A stretch of 64,000 nt of DNA from assembly GCF_022812285.1 (NCBI RefSeq), contig NZ_CP093300.1, positions 3,596,001 to 3,660,000 of the forward strand, read 5' to 3'. Position numbers and translations under genes: made by a program. Under the pieces are notes generated by a model. It had not been told where the DNA came from. It searched no databases and was given only the letters and a program-made list of their open reading frames with translations. Positions 61,945 to 64,000 of this stretch are shown piece after piece. This stretch comes from Alkalihalobacillus sp. LMS39 (lineage in GTDB: Bacteria > Bacillota > Bacilli > Bacillales > Bacillaceae_F). Numbering within the stretch: the first letter of the stretch is position 1; each line of letters opens with the position of its first letter.

Positions 61945-62020
61945 TGGTGACCCGTGACGGGATCGAACCGCCGACCTCTACCCTGTCAAGGTAGCGCTCT
62001 CCCAGCTGAGCTAACGGATC
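61945..62020 (-). tRNA. tRNA-Val (anticodon GAC)
   Basis: A complete 76-nt cloverleaf with encoded CCA. The acceptor stem is GATCCGT with ACGGGTC, the D-arm GCTC/GAGC, the anticodon stem CTACC/GGTAG with loop TTGACAG (anticodon GAC, reading Val GUC/GUU), and the T-arm GGCGG-TTCGATC-CCGTC. A single tRNA gene, followed by its own terminator. Confidence 0.95.
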
Positions 62021-62167
62021 ATTTAACGACAATTTTTATTATAATAAAAAAAATAACCATGGTCAAGCTTATTTTTCTCCTATCTTTTCATTTGTTTTCA
62101 TGTTTACATTATTCATTTCATGTTTATAACTAAAAATGAAATAGCAATGAAATCGGAGGTTACGACT

Positions 62168-62344
62168 TTGAAAAAAATTCCGGTAGGCAGTATTTTACTT
62201 TTTAGTGCATCATTAATGTGGCTCATATTAGCCATTTTGGGGATAGGAAACTGGTCAACTCGTGTTTATATATTTTTATTTATTTTGTTCGTTGCTGTAG
62301 GTTTAATTAATTGGCGAATGACCGACAATGCCAATAAAGATTAA
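62168..62344 (+). CDS. Small two-helix membrane protein
   Basis: A 58-residue protein with two membrane helices (VGSILLFSASLMWLILAILG and VYIFLFILFVAVGLINW). The TTG at 62168 is chosen because CGGAGG (62154-62159) lies eight bases before it; earlier ATGs in frame have no site. No family recognised. Confidence 0.65.
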   Translation: MKKIPVGSILLFSASLMWLILAILGIGNWSTRVYIFLFILFVAVGLINWRMTDNANKD

Positions 62345-62495
62345 AAGCTCAACAAACAGCTTCCGTCTAAACGACATGCCTTTTCACAAAACAATCGTTA
62401 AATAAAATTTCCGCCATAAAATCCGTACTGCGTCCATACCATTTTACTGCTCATTGAATAAACTATATTATCCTCTGACGAAAGGAGGTTTTTTG

Positions 62496-62591
62496 ATGAG
62501 CGGATACCATGGTGGATATGCAGGAGGATTTGCTTTAATCGTTGTCCTCTTCATCCTTCTCATTATTGTCGGTGCATCTTGGTACTACTAA
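62496..62591 (+). CDS. YjcZ-family small sporulation protein
   Basis: A 31-residue protein reading SGYHGGYAGGFALIVVLF then a short hydrophobic stretch ending SWYY. Gly/Tyr-rich head plus one membrane helix is the YjcZ pattern of Bacillaceae, found in spores. The ATG at 62496 has AAAGGAGG seven bases upstream. It supports a spore-forming host. Confidence 0.88.
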   Translation: MSGYHGGYAGGFALIVVLFILLIIVGASWYY

Positions 62592-62600
62592 AGTCAAGGA

Positions 62601-62629
62601 AGTGAGCGCATTTTTTGCGCTCACTTTTT
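62601..62629 (+). terminator. Terminator of the yjcZ-like gene
   Basis: AGTGAGCGCA pairs perfectly with TGCGCTCACT, followed by five T; the T-run touches the end of the next, convergent gene. Confidence 0.85.
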
Positions 62630-62885
62630 ACATGGCCGAAACTGTAGTTCCAGAACCTTCATTCATTTTTAGTAATTGTGCGTATTCCTTTAGTCCGTAC
62701 TTTTGGATTATAAAAGAGAGAAATGAATATTTTGATTTTGGATTGGACAATTTTTCAATGTCATTTATCATCATTTCTAAATAATACGTTAAAATTAGAA
62801 AATCCTCATAAAAAACGGGAACATCAACAATTCGGTAACATTTTCCACTATTATGAAATAATTCGATATTTTTTGACCTGTTCAT
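62628..62885 (-). CDS. Small hypothetical cytoplasmic protein
   Basis: An 85-residue protein without membrane segments (NRSKNIELFHNSGKCYRIVD at the N-terminus). No family recognised. The ATG at 62885 has AAGGTGA at suitable distance, which supports real translation. It converges on the yjcZ-like gene. Confidence 0.6.
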   Translation of the reverse strand: MNRSKNIELFHNSGKCYRIVDVPVFYEDFLILTYYLEMMINDIEKLSNPKSKYSFLSFIIQKYGLKEYAQLLKMNEGSGTTVSAM

Positions 62886-63018
62886 CAAATCACCTTCTTT
62901 ATTGTTCTATATAAAGAATACTATAAAATTTTATAAAGAACAACAAAAAAGTTTCTTTTTTTATCAAATATTCAATTTTTCGACTGATTTCTTCCGTACT
63001 CGCTTTGTTAGAACTATT

Positions 63019-63126
63019 TTATTTTCCTTGTTTGGCCATATATAACATCATTAATGTTGAACCAAGGGCAATCATTAATAATGCCAATGATAATCCTACT
63101 ACAGCTATTAAACTAATGACTGTCAC
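63019..63126 (-). CDS. Very small membrane protein
   Basis: A 35-residue frame from GTG: TVISLIAVVGLSLALLMIAL, then STLMMLYMAKQGK. One hydrophobic helix with a basic end. A GGGTGAT ribosome-like site lies upstream. Resembles small spore or membrane peptides in layout only. Confidence 0.45.
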   Translation of the reverse strand: MTVISLIAVVGLSLALLMIALGSTLMMLYMAKQGK

Positions 63127-63268
63127 TTTTCATCACCCACTTTCCTTTATTCCATATATATGTGACTAAATTCCAAACATTCGCTCTATCTTTATAGGCA
63201 GATGATCACCAATTGCCTACAATTGCATAAGATGAATCGAGCTGATAAAGGAATATTGGAGTGATCGT

Positions 63269-63922
63269 ATGGTTAGAACTGTTTGGGGAGTCGATTCTGC
63301 AAGTGCAGTCAGTCCTTCTTTATATGAATGTGTCATGAACCAATTTGGTAAACCGGAATATTGGGGAAGATACTTAACGACTGTAGAAAATGTAAGTGAT
63401 GGTTTAACTCAAGAAGAAATTCAATTTTTACAAGAGAATAGAATTAAAATTATGCCTATCTATAATGTTTTTCGAGAAGCTGTCGGTTATCGCCAAGGGG
63501 AAATTACGGCTACAAATGCGATTTTTCATGCGAGACGACTCGGAATCCCAACCGGGACTTTTATTTTTGCCAATATTGAACATTTTTTTACGATTGATGA
63601 AGCATGGTTACGTGGCTGGGTGGATGCCTTTTATCCAAGTGGATTCAAGCCCGGCTTTTATAATGACCCTGTTAGAGGACAATTTAATGAGGCTTTTTGT
63701 CAAGCTGTTAACAATCATAATCGCGTCAAAGAACAAGCGGTCCTTTGGAGTGCTGAGCCAGAACCTGGAGTGACAACAAAACAAAATCGTCCTAGAACAT
63801 TTGCTCCAGCAACACCTGATTGTGATGCACTCGTATGGGGGTGGCAATATGGGCGAGATGCTGAAGAATGCCCGATTGATACGAACTTGATTGACCGGAA
63901 GTTATATGAAAGCCTTTGGTAA
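63269..63922 (+). CDS. DUF1906 (Rv2525c-like) glycoside hydrolase-like protein
   Basis: A 217-residue TIM-barrel-like protein related to GH25 lysozymes (DUF1906/Rv2525c-like domain). The N-terminal VWGVDSASAV, PEYWGRYLTT, IKIMPIYN, the IFANIEHFFTID strand with acidic residue and the final LVWGWQYG...IDTNLIDRKLY match the fold. It may act on peptidoglycan or the spore wall. No signal peptide or membrane helix is present, so it may be released with the spore or be cytoplasmic. Monocistronic, ended by a terminator. Confidence 0.82.
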   Translation: MVRTVWGVDSASAVSPSLYECVMNQFGKPEYWGRYLTTVENVSDGLTQEEIQFLQENRIKIMPIYNVFREAVGYRQGEITATNAIFHARRLGIPTGTFIFANIEHFFTIDEAWLRGWVDAFYPSGFKPGFYNDPVRGQFNEAFCQAVNNHNRVKEQAVLWSAEPEPGVTTKQNRPRTFAPATPDCDALVWGWQYGRDAEECPIDTNLIDRKLYESLW

Positions 63923-63929
63923 TAACAAC

Positions 63930-63964
63930 AAAAAGCGCTAACAAGGAATTCCTTTTAGCGCTCT
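63930..63964. terminator. Bidirectional terminator
   Basis: AAAGCGCTAA and TAGCGCTCTTT arms around a loop, with A- and T-runs at the ends. Confidence 0.75.
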
Positions 63965-63970
63965 TTGGAT

Positions 63971-64000
63971 TTATTCGGTTTCTTTTGGCAACAAAATCTT
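63971..64000 (-). CDS. Possible last codons of a gene beyond the right edge
   Basis: On the minus strand the last bases read KILLPKETE followed by TAA, directly in front of a bidirectional terminator. This is consistent with the end of a gene outside the window; too short to identify. Confidence 0.35.
   Translation of the reverse strand, partial: KILLPKETE

Noticed and set aside
61945-62020. First impression of tRNA-Asp
   Set aside because: The anticodon loop is TTGACAG on the minus strand, giving GAC (Val), not GTC.
63608-63847. Minus-strand frame inside the DUF1906 gene
   Set aside because: Antisense shadow without ribosome site or recognisable domain.

Overview
The window is AT-rich chromosomal DNA of a spore-forming Bacillaceae species. 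The evidence is strong AGGAGG-type ribosome sites with frequent GTG/TTG starts, sigma-A promoters, a YjcZ-type small sporulation protein, a B. subtilis yng-like acyl-CoA operon, khtTU and an M-box (ykoK-type) leader. A Halalkalibacter/Alkalihalobacillus-like genus is plausible, but that is inference. No phage, IS transposase or CRISPR array was seen.

Region 1 (1-8.1 kb) handles pectin/uronide sugars. It holds a truncated LplA-type sugar-binding lipoprotein, a membrane-bound AraC-type regulator, and an operon of uronate isomerase (uxaC), a uronate-dehydrogenase-like enzyme, a rhamnogalacturonan-acetylesterase-like SGNH hydrolase and a TIM-barrel isomerase. The same palindrome lies before uxaC and before the lipoprotein gene.

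Region 2 (8.8-29.2 kb) is a complete galactomannan/glucomannan locus. A secreted GH26 mannanase (whose sortase-anchor tail is now out of frame) cuts the polymer. An ABC importer with two near-identical binding proteins takes up oligomers. Cytoplasmic GH113 mannanases (two) and a GH27 alpha-galactosidase trim them. A mannobiose 2-epimerase and a GH130 mannosylglucose phosphorylase finish the disaccharide, and ManA feeds glycolysis. A LacI-family gene sits in the middle. A 20-bp operator-like sequence recurs seven times before the operons and, in five of the six promoter regions, lies just downstream of a recognisable -10.

Region 3 (29.5-41.6 kb) has a glucose-type EIIA and a ten-gene leucine/branched acyl-CoA degradation operon (thiolase, CoA-transferase scoAB, yngJ, yngH, yngHB, yngG, yngF, yngE, yngI) with a divergent LysR gene. 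Region 4 (41.6-53.8 kb) has small hypothetical genes, a (p)ppGpp synthetase, an operon of K+/H+ antiporter khtTU plus two-component system plus SPL-like radical SAM protein, and the kynurenine operon kynUBA with a divergent TetR gene. Region 5 (54-64 kb) has a GH43-like enzyme with an AraC regulator, an M-box riboswitch with a membrane-domain-only MgtE, a YitT protein, a tRNA-dihydrouridine synthase, a tRNA-Val next to a small segment bounded by direct repeats that carries an Ltp-type lipoprotein, and several small proteins.

Intergenic spaces carry four families of hairpin-rich dispersed repeats, including a 181-bp palindromic element present twice.
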